Numbered from the stretch's first letter, positions 43,172-52,742 are shown. The stretch: 64,000 bases of DNA from Caproiciproducens sp. CPB-2 (GCF_036287215.1 NZ_CP142860.1:2480001-2544000); one strand, 5' to 3'. Program-made: numbers and translations. Notes: a model not told the origin generated them from the letters alone.

Positions 43172-46100
43172 ATGTACGACAAGGTTCCTGCAAATTTAAA
43201 CTTTGTAGAACGCGAAAAGAAGATCGAAAAGTTCTGGGAAGAAAACAAAATCTTCGAAAAGAGCATCGACAGCCGCAAAAACGGAAAAACCTATATGTTT
43301 TACGACGGCCCGCCGACCGCGAACGGCAAGCCCCACATCGGTCATGTCCTGACAAGGGTCATCAAGGATATGATTCCCCGCTACCGGACGATGAAGGGCT
43401 ATCAGGTCCCCCGGAAGGCCGGCTGGGACACGCACGGGCTTCCCGTGGAGCTGGAGGTGGAAAAACTCCTTCATCTGGACGGCAAGGAGCAGATCGAGCA
43501 GTACGGGCTGGAACCCTTCATCAAGCAATGCCGCGAAAGCGTATGGAAATACAAGGGGATGTGGGAGGACTTCTCCCGGACCGTCGGCTTCTGGGCGGAC
43601 ATGGAGCACCCTTACGTGACCTATGAAAACGATTATATTGAGTCCGAATGGTGGGCGTTAAAGCAGATCTGGGAAAAGGGCCTTCTGTACAAGGGCTTTA
43701 AGATCGTCCCCTACTGCCCGCGGTGCGGGACCCCCCTTTCCAGCCACGAGGTGGCCCAGGGGTACAAGGACGTCAAGGAGAAATCCGCGATCGCGAAATT
43801 CCGGGTAAAGGGCGAGGACGCCTTTATTCTGGCGTGGACAACCACCCCCTGGACGCTGCCGTCCAACGTGGCTTTGTGCGTGAATCCCGACGAAAGCTAT
43901 GTGAAGGTGAAAACGGCGGACGCCGTCTATTACCTGGCGGAGGCCCTTGCCCCCAAGGTGCTGGGGGAAGAATACACCGTACTGGAAAAGTATGTCGGAA
44001 AAGACCTGGAATATAAGGAATACGAGCCGCTCTTTGACTTTGTAAAACCGGACAAAAAGTGCTGGTACGTCACCTGCGACCGCTACGTTACGCTGACGGA
44101 CGGCACCGGTGTGGTTCATATCGCGCCCGCCTTCGGCGAGGACGACGCGAATGTCGGCCGCAAATACGGCCTGCCCTTCGTGCAGCTGGTAGACGGGAAA
44201 GGCGAGATGACCAAAGAGACCCTCTGGCCGGGCATGTTCTGCAAGGACGCCGACAAGGAAATCCTGAAAAACCTGAACCAGCGCGGGCTTCTGTTCTCCG
44301 CGCCCGCCTTTGAGCACAGCTATCCGTTCTGCTGGCGCTGCGACACCCCGCTGATCTATTACGCCAGGGATTCCTGGTTCATTAAAATGACTGCGGTCAA
44401 GGACGATCTGATCCGCAACAACAATACCATCCACTGGATCCCGGAAAGCATCGGCAAGGGCCGCTTCGGCGACTGGCTGGAAAACGTGCAGGACTGGAGC
44501 ATCAGCCGCAACCGCTACTGGGGCACCCCGCTGAATATCTGGGAATGCGAGTGCGGGCACAAGCACTCCGTCGGCAGCATTGAGGAGCTGAAAGCCATGT
44601 CCCCCAACTGCCCGGAGGATATTGAGCTGCACCGGCCGTACATCGACGCGGTGACCATTACCTGCCCGAAATGCGGCAAACAGATGAAACGCGTGCCGGA
44701 AGTGATCGACTGCTGGTTCGACTCCGGTTCCATGCCGTTCGCTCAGCATCACTATCCGTTTGAAAATCAGGAGCTTTTCCATCAGCAGTTCCCCGCCGAC
44801 TTCATTTCCGAGGCGGTGGATCAGACAAGAGGATGGTTCTATTCCCTTCTTGCGATTTCCACCCTGATTTTCAACAAGGCCCCGTATAAAAACGTCATCG
44901 TCCTCGGCCATGTACAGGACGAGAACGGGCAGAAGATGTCCAAATCCAAGGGCAACGCAGTCGACCCGTTCGAGGCGCTGGAGACCTACGGCGCGGACGC
45001 GATCCGCTGGTACTTCTACAGCAACTCCGCCCCCTGGCTCCCGAACCGTTTCCATGGCAAGGCCGTGACGGAAGGCCAGCGCAAATTCATGGGCACGCTG
45101 TGGAACACCTATGCTTTCTTCGTACTGTACGCGAACATCGACGAGTTCGACGCCACCAAATACACGCTGGACCGCGGCAGCCTGACCGTCATGGACAAAT
45201 GGCTGCTGTCCCGCCTGAACACCTCTGTAAAAGCCATCGACGGCCATCTGGAGAACTACCGGATTCCGGAGGCGGCGCGTGCGCTTCAGGATTTTGTCGA
45301 TGAAATGAGCAACTGGTACGTCAGAAGAAGCCGAGAGCGCTTCTGGGTCAAAGGGATGCCGCAGGACAAGATCAACGCCTACATGACGCTGTACACCGCG
45401 CTCGTCACCATAGCGAAAACGGCCTCTCCCATGATTCCGTTTATGGCGGAGGATATTTACCGCAATCTGGTCTGCAAGATCGACCCCTCCGCGCCGGAAA
45501 GCGTCCATCTCTGCGATTTTCCGAGCGTCGACGAATCCCTGATTGACAAAGAGCTGGAAGAAAACATGGAGCTGGTGCTCGACATCGTCGTGCTGGGCCG
45601 AGCGGCGAGAAATACCGCCAACATCAAGAACCGCCAGCCGATCGCGAAAATGTATGTCCGTTCGGAAAAGCCGCTGAGCGAGTTCTACCGGACCATCATC
45701 CGCGACGAGCTGAACAGCAAGGAAATCCTGTTTACCGAGGATGTCTCGGACTTCACCTCCTACCATTTCAAGCCGCAGCTTAGAATTCTGGGGCAGAAAT
45801 ACGGCAGGAAGATCGGCGAAATCCGCACCGCGCTCGCCGGACTCAACGGAAGCGCGGCGAAGAAGGAGCTCGACGCCAACGGCGCCCTGACCCTCGCCCT
45901 TTCGGACGGGGAGATCTCCCTGACCCCTGAGGAACTGCTGATTGAAACCGCTCAGGCGGAAAATTACGTTTCCATGGCGGACAACGGGATCACGGTGGTC
46001 ATCGACACCCATTTGACGGAAAACCTGATCGAAGAGGGATTCGTCCGCGAAATCATCAGCAAAATCCAGACCATGCGCAAGGACGCGGGCTTTGACGTGA

Positions 46101-46282
46101 CCGACCATATCATCGTCTATGAAAAGGGAAACGACCGGATCGCGAAAATCATCTCCGACAATCTCGCCTCTATTCAGAACGACGTGCTGGCCGAAGAAGT
46201 CAGGCTGAACGAAATGGCGGGCTTTGCCAAGGAATGGGACCTGAACGGCGAAACCGTCGAGCTGGGCGTTCAGAAAATCTGA
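43172..46282 (+). CDS. ileS: Isoleucyl-tRNA synthetase, long (eukaryote-like/type 2) form
   Basis: 1036 aa. Class I signature PPTANGKPHIGHVLTR and KMSKSKGN are present, with the connective (editing) domain between them and an anticodon-binding domain behind. The length, about 100 residues above the E. coli enzyme, and the absence of a C-terminal zinc-cysteine cluster point to the type 2 group, often less sensitive to mupirocin (known for the group, not shown here). The start at 43172 follows GGGAGG; the T-box leader precedes it. Confidence 0.96.
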   Translation: MYDKVPANLNFVEREKKIEKFWEENKIFEKSIDSRKNGKTYMFYDGPPTANGKPHIGHVLTRVIKDMIPRYRTMKGYQVPRKAGWDTHGLPVELEVEKLLHLDGKEQIEQYGLEPFIKQCRESVWKYKGMWEDFSRTVGFWADMEHPYVTYENDYIESEWWALKQIWEKGLLYKGFKIVPYCPRCGTPLSSHEVAQGYKDVKEKSAIAKFRVKGEDAFILAWTTTPWTLPSNVALCVNPDESYVKVKTADAVYYLAEALAPKVLGEEYTVLEKYVGKDLEYKEYEPLFDFVKPDKKCWYVTCDRYVTLTDGTGVVHIAPAFGEDDANVGRKYGLPFVQLVDGKGEMTKETLWPGMFCKDADKEILKNLNQRGLLFSAPAFEHSYPFCWRCDTPLIYYARDSWFIKMTAVKDDLIRNNNTIHWIPESIGKGRFGDWLENVQDWSISRNRYWGTPLNIWECECGHKHSVGSIEELKAMSPNCPEDIELHRPYIDAVTITCPKCGKQMKRVPEVIDCWFDSGSMPFAQHHYPFENQELFHQQFPADFISEAVDQTRGWFYSLLAISTLIFNKAPYKNVIVLGHVQDENGQKMSKSKGNAVDPFEALETYGADAIRWYFYSNSAPWLPNRFHGKAVTEGQRKFMGTLWNTYAFFVLYANIDEFDATKYTLDRGSLTVMDKWLLSRLNTSVKAIDGHLENYRIPEAARALQDFVDEMSNWYVRRSRERFWVKGMPQDKINAYMTLYTALVTIAKTASPMIPFMAEDIYRNLVCKIDPSAPESVHLCDFPSVDESLIDKELEENMELVLDIVVLGRAARNTANIKNRQPIAKMYVRSEKPLSEFYRTIIRDELNSKEILFTEDVSDFTSYHFKPQLRILGQKYGRKIGEIRTALAGLNGSAAKKELDANGALTLALSDGEISLTPEELLIETAQAENYVSMADNGITVVIDTHLTENLIEEGFVREIISKIQTMRKDAGFDVTDHIIVYEKGNDRIAKIISDNLASIQNDVLAEEVRLNEMAGFAKEWDLNGETVELGVQKI

Positions 46283-46300
46283 TGTAAAATAAATTTGCGG

Positions 46301-46397
46301 CAGCTACCGCATTTCCACAAGATTGCGTCTCCCCCGCCTTCGGCGGGGGAGACGTTTTGTCCCGCAAACTGAAATGGAATTGCCGTAATTGCATAGG
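46301..46397 (+). repeat. Dispersed hairpin repeat, copy 2
   Basis: Resembles 25444-25553. The stem CGTCTCCCCCGCC (46326-46338) pairs with 46342-46354 around TTC. The outer stem bases differ from copy 1 but remain paired (GTTT/AAAC against CGT/ACG). Located between ileS and its terminator. Confidence 0.75.
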
Positions 46398-46421
46398 ACA
46401 ACAGCTTTTAAAAGAAAGAAA

Positions 46422-46471
46422 TACACCTTAAAGCGGGGTTTTAAAAGCCCACTCAAGGTGCATTTTTTATG
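46422..46471. terminator. Terminator between ileS and the racemase gene
   Basis: CACCTT and AAGGTG outer arms with an inner GCGGG/GCCC pairing, followed by TTTTTT on the plus side. Confidence 0.65.
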
Positions 46472-46512
46472 CATTATTTTATTGAAGGGTTATTGAGCAA
46501 CAGCCCCTTCAT

Positions 46513-47202
46513 TCAGGACAGCGCGTACAGGGCCGCGCGTTTCGCGTGGATTTCGGTCGTATCGAACAGCGGCACGGACGTGTCCTTCTGCTGAACCAGC
46601 ATCCCGATTTCCGTACAGCCGAGAATCACGCCCTGCGCACCCTGTTCCGCCATTTTCCCTATGATTTTCAGGAACGCCGCTTTCGATTCATTGGAAACGA
46701 TGCCGAGGCAGAGCTCGTGAAAAATAATATGATTAATGAGTTTCCTGTCTTCTTCATCCGGTACAAGGACTTCCAGATTCTTTTCCGCCAGCTTTTCCTT
46801 GTAAAAATCCTGCTCCATGGTGTAAACCGTCCCGAGCAGAGCGATTCTTTTAATTTGATTCTGCAAGAGCTCCGCCGCGGTCACCTCGGCAATGTGAAGC
46901 ACCGGGATGGAGACGGCGCTTTGAATCTGTCCGGCGACCTTATGCATGGTATTGGTACAAATCACAAGGAAATCGGCGCCCCCTTTTTCCAGGCTCCGCG
47001 CGGCGGAAGACAGGATTCCCGCGCATTTTTCCCAGTCGCCCTCCTCCTGGCACTTTTCTATTTCATGGAAGTCCATACTGTAAAGCAGGCATTGCGCGGA
47101 GTGGAACCCTCCCAGCTTCTGCTGAACCGTGCGGTTGATGATCTGATAGTAACCGACGGTGCTTTCCCAGCTCATTCCTCCGATCAGGCCGATTGTTTTC
47201 AT
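46513..47202 (-). CDS. Aspartate/glutamate racemase family protein
   Basis: 229 aa. Both catalytic cysteines are present: ICTNTMH (Cys82) and LGCTEIGML (near residue 195). The N-terminus GLIGGMSWESTVGYYQIIN is typical of PLP-independent aspartate racemases, and the phosphate-like site pattern fits YgeA. It interconverts L- and D-amino acids. It lies 51 bp after adenine deaminase on the same strand. Confidence 0.92.
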   Translation of the reverse strand: MKTIGLIGGMSWESTVGYYQIINRTVQQKLGGFHSAQCLLYSMDFHEIEKCQEEGDWEKCAGILSSAARSLEKGGADFLVICTNTMHKVAGQIQSAVSIPVLHIAEVTAAELLQNQIKRIALLGTVYTMEQDFYKEKLAEKNLEVLVPDEEDRKLINHIIFHELCLGIVSNESKAAFLKIIGKMAEQGAQGVILGCTEIGMLVQQKDTSVPLFDTTEIHAKRAALYALS

Positions 47203-47253
47203 ATTGATTCACTCTCCCGATATTCTATTTACCTGCTCTATTTTTATAAAACT

Positions 47254-49050
47254 CTATTCTTCCACAAAGAGCGGAGTAAACCGGAATTCCGTACAGTCCA
47301 CCAGCCCCCTGTCGGTCAGGCGCAGTTCGGGCAGGCAGGCAAGCGGAATCAGCGCCATGGTCATAAAGGGAGAAACCATGCTGCACCCAATCTTTTCCCA
47401 CGCCTCGCTCAGCTTTCCGACGATTTCAGCCATTTCCTCCACCGGCTTGTCGTTCATCAGGCCGGCGATCGGGAGCGGAACCGTCCCCAGAACCCTGCCG
47501 TTCTGTACGGCGGTCATTCCCCCGCCGCACGCGATCAGCGTATTGGCGGCCAGCGCCATGTCCTCGTCGTTGGTGCCGATCACCAGCAGGTTGTGCGCGT
47601 CATGCGCCACGGTGGAAGCCATGGCCCCGCACCGGATACCAAACCCTTTGACAAAGCCGAAGCCGGCCTTTCCCGTTTCATGGTGCCGCTCAAAGACCGC
47701 CGTTTTCAGGACATCCTGTTCGACGTCGGAACCGACCCGCCCGTTTTCCACCCTGAGCGAAACATGCCGTTCGTAGGAGCCGACCCTGGCGGGGATCACT
47801 TCAATGACGCGGGCGGTCACACGGTCGCCCTTCGCGGGAATGGCAAAGGACTCCGGTGTAATGGGATTTTTGATATGCATGGATTCCGTCGCCCACTTCG
47901 GGTAATGATAGGGCGGGAGCTTTTCGGTAAGCTTTCCGTTTTCCGCCGCAACGGCGCCGTTGATCAGCACCCGCGTAACGTCCAGCCTGTCCAGACTGCC
48001 GATAAAAACGATATCCGCGCATTTCCCCGGCGTAATGGACCCCAGCTCATGGTCCATCTGAAAGCACTGGGCGCAGTTGATGGTGACCATCTGAATGGCA
48101 GTCATGACGTCGATTCCCTCTTCCACCGCGCGGCGGACGATGTGGTCCAGATGCCCCTGATTCAGCAAGGTGTACGGGTGCGTATCATCGGAAATCAGCA
48201 CCCCGAACCGGGTGTCGATTTTATTTTCCGTAATGCTTTTCGCCACCTCATGAAGGTCGCGCCACGCCGAACCTTCCCGCAGCATGGCGTACATGCCGAG
48301 CCGCATTTTCGCGAGGGCGTCCTGCGCGCGGGTGGACTCGTGGCAGCAGCGCACACCGGAAGCAATATAGGCGTTCAGCCCACGCCCCGTCTCCGGCATG
48401 GAGTAATGACCGGTCACGATCTTGCCCGCCCTGAGCGTCTCGGCGACCTCGCCATGCATCTGTGGGTCCGAGTTCAGCACGCCCGGAAAATTCATCAGTT
48501 CCCCAAGGCCCACCACGCTGTCCCACCGCATGGTCTCGGCGATCTCCGCCGGACCGATGGAGGAGCCGGTATCTTCAAAGCCGGGAACGGCGGGAACACA
48601 GGCCGGTGTGGTGACCATCGTTTTCAGCGGAGTCCTTTTGGAGTCCTCGATCATGCAGGAAACCCCGTCCAGCCCGAGGACATTGCAGATTTCATGCGGG
48701 TCCATATAGATTCCCACCGTGCCGTGAGGAATGACCGCCCGCGCGTATTCCCCCACACTCATCATGGAGGATTCCACATGCATATGCCCGTCTAAAAATC
48801 CGGGGGCGATATACTGACCGGCTGCGTCCAGGACGGTTGTGCCTTCTCCGATACAGTGCTTCGCGTCGCCGACAAGGGCAATCCTGCCGCAGGAAATAGC
48901 CACATCGGTATCCGGCAGGATCTCCCCGGTACAGACATTCACCAGCCTGGCGTTGATAATCACGGTTTCCGCCGGAACGGCGCCCTGCGCGACCGCGGCA
49001 AGCGTCCTGCCGGATTCCCACAGCGGAGAAGTACAAAACTTGTTAATCAT
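47254..49050 (-). CDS. ade: Adenine deaminase
   Basis: 598 aa, the typical length. The amidohydrolase metal site GFLDGHMHVESSM, the segment GELMNFPGV and the C-terminal signature segments match adenine deaminase (adenine to hypoxanthine and ammonia). The ATG at 49050 is preceded by AAAGGGG; a GTG one codon earlier is less likely. A strong promoter lies about 30 bases upstream. Purine salvage. Confidence 0.94.
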   Translation of the reverse strand: MINKFCTSPLWESGRTLAAVAQGAVPAETVIINARLVNVCTGEILPDTDVAISCGRIALVGDAKHCIGEGTTVLDAAGQYIAPGFLDGHMHVESSMMSVGEYARAVIPHGTVGIYMDPHEICNVLGLDGVSCMIEDSKRTPLKTMVTTPACVPAVPGFEDTGSSIGPAEIAETMRWDSVVGLGELMNFPGVLNSDPQMHGEVAETLRAGKIVTGHYSMPETGRGLNAYIASGVRCCHESTRAQDALAKMRLGMYAMLREGSAWRDLHEVAKSITENKIDTRFGVLISDDTHPYTLLNQGHLDHIVRRAVEEGIDVMTAIQMVTINCAQCFQMDHELGSITPGKCADIVFIGSLDRLDVTRVLINGAVAAENGKLTEKLPPYHYPKWATESMHIKNPITPESFAIPAKGDRVTARVIEVIPARVGSYERHVSLRVENGRVGSDVEQDVLKTAVFERHHETGKAGFGFVKGFGIRCGAMASTVAHDAHNLLVIGTNDEDMALAANTLIACGGGMTAVQNGRVLGTVPLPIAGLMNDKPVEEMAEIVGKLSEAWEKIGCSMVSPFMTMALIPLACLPELRLTDRGLVDCTEFRFTPLFVEE

Positions 49051-49080
49051 CACAGCACCCCTTTACATGTTTTTCATTCT

Positions 49081-49109
49081 ATATTAAACGTCATCAAAAT
49101 GCCTGTCAA
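49081..49109 (-). promoter_or_regulatory. Promoter of the adenine deaminase gene
   Basis: TTGACA (49104-49109), 17 bases, TAATAT (49081-49086) on the minus strand. Confidence 0.8.
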
Positions 49110-49129
49110 GCATCTTTTACTGCCGTAAA

Positions 49130-49176
49130 ATAAAAAAGGCGCCCCGCAGCGGTCAAAAACCGCCGGAGCGTCCGTT
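49130..49176 (-). terminator. Terminator of the pyrophosphatase gene
   Basis: Imperfect GC-rich hairpin (GACGCTCCGGCGGT with ACCGCTGCGGGGCGCC, read on the minus strand) followed by six T. Confidence 0.7.
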
Positions 49177-49190
49177 CTTTACAGGGGAGA

Positions 49191-49730
49191 TCAGGCGTTG
49201 GTCCCGCCGAATTTTTCAGTGTAAGCGTCGATGCTTTCCTGTATAATCCGTTTTGCGTCCTGCACGCTGCGGATGTAATCCACCGCGGTGGCTTTGCCCT
49301 CCAGTTCCTTATACACCGCAAAAAAGTGAATCATTTCGTCAAAAATATGCGAGGGCAGCTCGTCGATGTTCCGGTATTCGTTGAAGGTCGGGTCGCCGAA
49401 CGGAATCGCGATGATCTTGTCGTCCACAAAACCTCCGTCCTCCATGGAGATCACCCCGATGGGGTAACAGCGCACCAGAGAGAGCGGCTGAATGTCCTCG
49501 GAACAGAGCACCAGCACGTCCAGCGGATCGTGATCCGCCGCGTAGGTACGCGGAATAAAACCGTAATTCGCAGGATAATGCGCGGAAGTGTACAGGATAC
49601 GGTCCATGGAAAGAAAGCCGGATTCCTTATCCAGCTCATATTTTGTCTTGCAGCCCTTGGAAATTTCAATCACCGCGAAAAAGCTGTCCGCATGAATTCT
49701 GTCCTGAGAAATCTCGTGCCAAATATTCAA
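49191..49730 (-). CDS. ppa: Inorganic pyrophosphatase, family I
   Basis: 179 aa. The family I active-site block is recognisable as YGFIPRTYAADHDPLDVLVL, with Asp residues for Mg2+ and pyrophosphate and Tyr/Lys around it. It hydrolyses PPi to phosphate. The start is a TTG preceded by GGAGGGA. A fluoride riboswitch lies upstream, which fits because fluoride inhibits this enzyme. Confidence 0.95.
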   Translation of the reverse strand: MNIWHEISQDRIHADSFFAVIEISKGCKTKYELDKESGFLSMDRILYTSAHYPANYGFIPRTYAADHDPLDVLVLCSEDIQPLSLVRCYPIGVISMEDGGFVDDKIIAIPFGDPTFNEYRNIDELPSHIFDEMIHFFAVYKELEGKATAVDYIRSVQDAKRIIQESIDAYTEKFGGTNA

Positions 49731-49770
49731 AAAAGTCCCTCCTGCATCTTAAATTTTCTGATTTGCAAAT

Positions 49771-49858
49771 AAAAAAGCCGACAACCCGCTGTGTATATCA
49801 CAGAAGTCATCAGCATAAAAGCAATTTTAGCGTTCGCTACGGGAGAACTTCATTCCCG
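49771..49858 (-). ncRNA. Fluoride riboswitch (crcB motif) with overlapping terminator
   Basis: On the minus strand the leader has stem CGGGA...TCCCG around AATGAAGTTC, then AACGCT, and the core GCTGATGACTTCTGTG. The loop GAAGT can pair with ACTTC, the pseudoknot typical of this aptamer. The last aptamer segment also forms a 16-bp terminator stem with CACAGCGGGTTGTCGGC (one bulge), followed by TTTTTT at 49771-49776. Fluoride binding should therefore prevent termination and switch the gene on. Confidence 0.9.
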
Positions 49859-49864
49859 ATTTTT

Positions 49865-49894
49865 ATTATAGCACAATGGAAAACATTCTGTCAA
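49865..49894 (-). promoter_or_regulatory. Consensus promoter of the fluoride riboswitch and ppa
   Basis: TTGACA (49889-49894), 18 bases, TATAAT (49865-49870) on the minus strand, just ahead of the aptamer. Confidence 0.9.
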
Positions 49895-49939
49895 TAAACA
49901 GAAAATAAGAGAACCGGCAGAAGCCCCGCAGACGGATTC

Positions 49940-52210
49940 TCATTCCTGCTCAAACCACCGGACACAGTCGCGCCCCTCTTTTTTGGCCAGATACATCGCC
50001 TTGTCCGCGTGATTGATCAGGTCGTACAGGTTCACCTGCTCCCTTTTTCCCCTTGCGACGCCGATACTGACGGTCACATGAATATGGTCGTTACCCTCAC
50101 AGGAATAGCTGCAGCTTCTTACTTCCCTGTTCAGCTTTTCCGCCAGCAGGCCGACGTCCTCCTTTTCCATGTCCTTGAGGAAAATGAGGAATTCCTCGCC
50201 GCCGTACCGCCCGACCACCGCGCTGACCGGGATACACCGTTTGCAGATATTCGCAACGTTTTTAATGATTTTATCCCCGAACAGATGGCCGTATGTATCG
50301 TTGACGGCCTTGAAAAAATCGATGTCAAGCATCATTGCGTAAAAATCGCAGCCGGCTTCCCTGGCCGAAATATATTCCATAATGCCGAGCTTCATCAGCT
50401 GCCTGCGGTTGTAAATACCGCTCAGCTCGTCATACAGGGCAAGTTCTTTGATTTTTTCATAGGATTTTGCGTTCTGAAACGCTAAAATCGACTGCTCCGT
50501 ATAGATATCCACCAGTTCCAGGTCTCCGGCAGAAATCTCCCTGCTTTTGCTGACAATCATTTTTATGACGCAGAACAGCTTGTGATTATAGTAAAGAGAC
50601 TTCACGATCAGGCTTTTTCCGTCTTTGCCCCGGGTGTAAAGATCGTGCACGCGAACCTTTTCGCCGCCGTTTCGGTTCTCGGACTGATTTTGATCCCTGA
50701 GGACGATTCTCCCGGAATACCTGCGGCAGACCACTTTTTCGTGATTCAGTTTGGTCACAATGTAACCCAGGCTCTCATTCACCCGCAAAACCATGACGGC
50801 GCTTTCAAATTCGATAATCTGATACAGATTTTCCAGAATGCTGACCAGAAGGCCCTCGATTTCCAAAGCGGAAACCATCGCTCTCAGACCGTTGTTCAGT
50901 TTTTCCGTAATACTCCTTTGCTTCATTTCGTATTCCAGCTTCAGATTTTTGATTCCGACCTCATTGGCCAGCTTTTCGTTCAGCAGATCGCTTTCCCTGA
51001 ATCTTCCTACCTGCAGGAAGACCTGAATGAACGTGACGACGAGCATTGCGATCGGAGTATAGTAAAGGTTCATTTCGATAAGCCCGTTATTTTTCAGGAT
51101 ATCCACAATGGACAGGAAAAACAGGAGCAGGACGCTTAAAAGGTTGATTCCGGCGTTTTCGTATTTTTTTCTCATTGCGCGCATCAGCGTCACAAGGCAG
51201 TTGGCAACGGTGACGGGAATCATCGCTTCCAGAAGAACAACGGGATACAGCATATACCGGGCCGGAAGAAAAACGCCCACAAAAACAATGGCGGACACCG
51301 CTGCTCCGCTGACACGCATAAACCTTCTGCTCGACAGTTCTTTATACTGATAGTAAAAAAACAGGCACAGCAGCTGGATCACCACGAAATTGACCAGGTA
51401 CAGTTTGGTGTTGAATTCAAAATTGATGCCGGGGAAAATCTTATTGAAATAGCACTCGCCGTAAAGCAGCGGACGCAGGGAGATGGCCGCTGCAAAAAGC
51501 GCCAGACAGATATGGGCCTTGTCGTGAGAACGCACAAAATACAGCAGAAAGAAAAACACCGCCATTACAAACAGGGATGAAAAGAGAAAGGTGTCCATAA
51601 ACAAGCCCTGATCGCCCAGCCGCTGGATCTGCTGCTGGGTTCCCACCACAACGGGAATCGTCAGGCCGGAACGGAAATAGTCGAAGTTGGAAACCTCTAT
51701 CAGAATTTCCGTGTCTTCCCGCTGTGTCTGAAAGAAAACCGACTGCGTCGTCCACTCCGGTCTGGATTCCGACGCGTTTTTCCCGACCCGGCCGCTTTCG
51801 AAGCGTATGTTTCCATCGATCCACAGCCGGTAGGAAGAACCGATCTGGGGAATTTTCAACCCAAGACAAAGGCCCTTCTGTGCTTTCAGCACCACCCGGT
51901 AGACGGCGTATCCCTCCTGTGAACAGGCTTTATTGTCCGCATCACGGTACGCCGTCCAGTTTGCGGGAACCTGAACCAGCTGTTTATTGTCCGCATCCGT
52001 TATCTTCCCCTGAGGGCTCACCTGCCGGCCCCAATAAAACTCCCATGCCCCGGTCATCGGAACAGGTGAGGAAAGGCCGGCGCTGCCGATATCCAAAACG
52101 CCGTTCGAAACAGCATTCTCATGCCGGCCGGTTCCCGAAAAAACCGAAAGCAGAATCAGGCAGAAGGATACAATCAGCAGCCCGTCGGCGAATTTGATAA
52201 ACCTTTTCAT
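49940..52210 (-). CDS. Membrane diguanylate cyclase (7TM-DISM + GAF + GGDEF)
   Basis: 756 aa. A signal-anchor helix and an outer jelly-roll sensor domain (about residues 25-200, WEFYWGRQVSP) precede seven transmembrane helices (about 205-395), a coiled coil, a GAF-like domain and a GGDEF domain with intact RYGGEEFLIFL. It should make c-di-GMP in response to an extracellular ligand. The start at 52210 follows GGGGG; a longer frame begins at 52249. Confidence 0.9.
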   Translation of the reverse strand: MKRFIKFADGLLIVSFCLILLSVFSGTGRHENAVSNGVLDIGSAGLSSPVPMTGAWEFYWGRQVSPQGKITDADNKQLVQVPANWTAYRDADNKACSQEGYAVYRVVLKAQKGLCLGLKIPQIGSSYRLWIDGNIRFESGRVGKNASESRPEWTTQSVFFQTQREDTEILIEVSNFDYFRSGLTIPVVVGTQQQIQRLGDQGLFMDTFLFSSLFVMAVFFFLLYFVRSHDKAHICLALFAAAISLRPLLYGECYFNKIFPGINFEFNTKLYLVNFVVIQLLCLFFYYQYKELSSRRFMRVSGAAVSAIVFVGVFLPARYMLYPVVLLEAMIPVTVANCLVTLMRAMRKKYENAGINLLSVLLLFFLSIVDILKNNGLIEMNLYYTPIAMLVVTFIQVFLQVGRFRESDLLNEKLANEVGIKNLKLEYEMKQRSITEKLNNGLRAMVSALEIEGLLVSILENLYQIIEFESAVMVLRVNESLGYIVTKLNHEKVVCRRYSGRIVLRDQNQSENRNGGEKVRVHDLYTRGKDGKSLIVKSLYYNHKLFCVIKMIVSKSREISAGDLELVDIYTEQSILAFQNAKSYEKIKELALYDELSGIYNRRQLMKLGIMEYISAREAGCDFYAMMLDIDFFKAVNDTYGHLFGDKIIKNVANICKRCIPVSAVVGRYGGEEFLIFLKDMEKEDVGLLAEKLNREVRSCSYSCEGNDHIHVTVSIGVARGKREQVNLYDLINHADKAMYLAKKEGRDCVRWFEQE

Positions 52211-52430
52211 GGATACCCCCAAAAAACACAGAAAACCGCAGGCCGGCACCCGGCCGAAAATCGATCCGCATGGTTTTCGGCGTCACAGTATCCGGTTTGT
52301 TATGTACTTTAAAAATATCTATATTTTAGCACAGATTTCTTTCGATAACTATATCAAGTCTTAAATTTCCTGTTAAAATTTCCCATGTTTTAATCCTATC
52401 ATTCTTCGGTGAGAAAGCGTTGATAAGAAT

Positions 52431-52700
52431 GCTGAAAAAGAAAAGAGACGGAAATTCTATTCGGAATTCCCGCCCCTCCAAGCTCGTATTTAATTATCAA
52501 AACTTGAGAATCAATGAGTTCAGCCAAACTTATCTTTGGGTCTTCATAAAGGCATTACTGCACGGATCATGATAGGTTCCCAGACTGATCTGTTCAACTT
52601 AACCATCTCCCAGTATTCTTGATTAAATCTTTGCTTGCCAATCTGTTTTTTTAAGGGTACTGATCCACCAGGAATCATTCAATGTACCCAGGACTTAGTA
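52431..52700 (-). ncRNA. Candidate structured non-coding RNA
   Basis: A 530-bp gap with no gene. On the minus strand it ends in a clear terminator (52446-52474: GGGCGGGAATTC with GAATTTCCGTCT, G-T pairs, then CTTTTCTTTTT). Ahead of it are a hairpin GGGTAC...GTACCC and smaller ones (GATCA...TGATC, CCAAA...TTTGG), separated by purine-rich single strands. It starts near AAGTCCTG, as the 6S RNA of Bacillus does, but no matching 3' strand is seen. A 6S-like, raiA-like or new RNA, or a leader of the cyclase gene, are all possible. Confidence 0.45.
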
Positions 52701-52742
52701 TGTGCGCCCGACTCGTTTTTATTCCGCTGTCCCGAAGAGAAA

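Noticed and set aside
43658..46108. Very long open frame antisense to ileS
   Set aside because: Explained by codon bias of the GC-rich ileS gene; no ribosome binding site and no recognisable protein motifs.
46546..48795. Long plus-strand frame over the racemase and adenine deaminase genes
   Set aside because: Antisense to two clear enzymes with intact motifs; the translation is low in hydrophobic order and has no family pattern.
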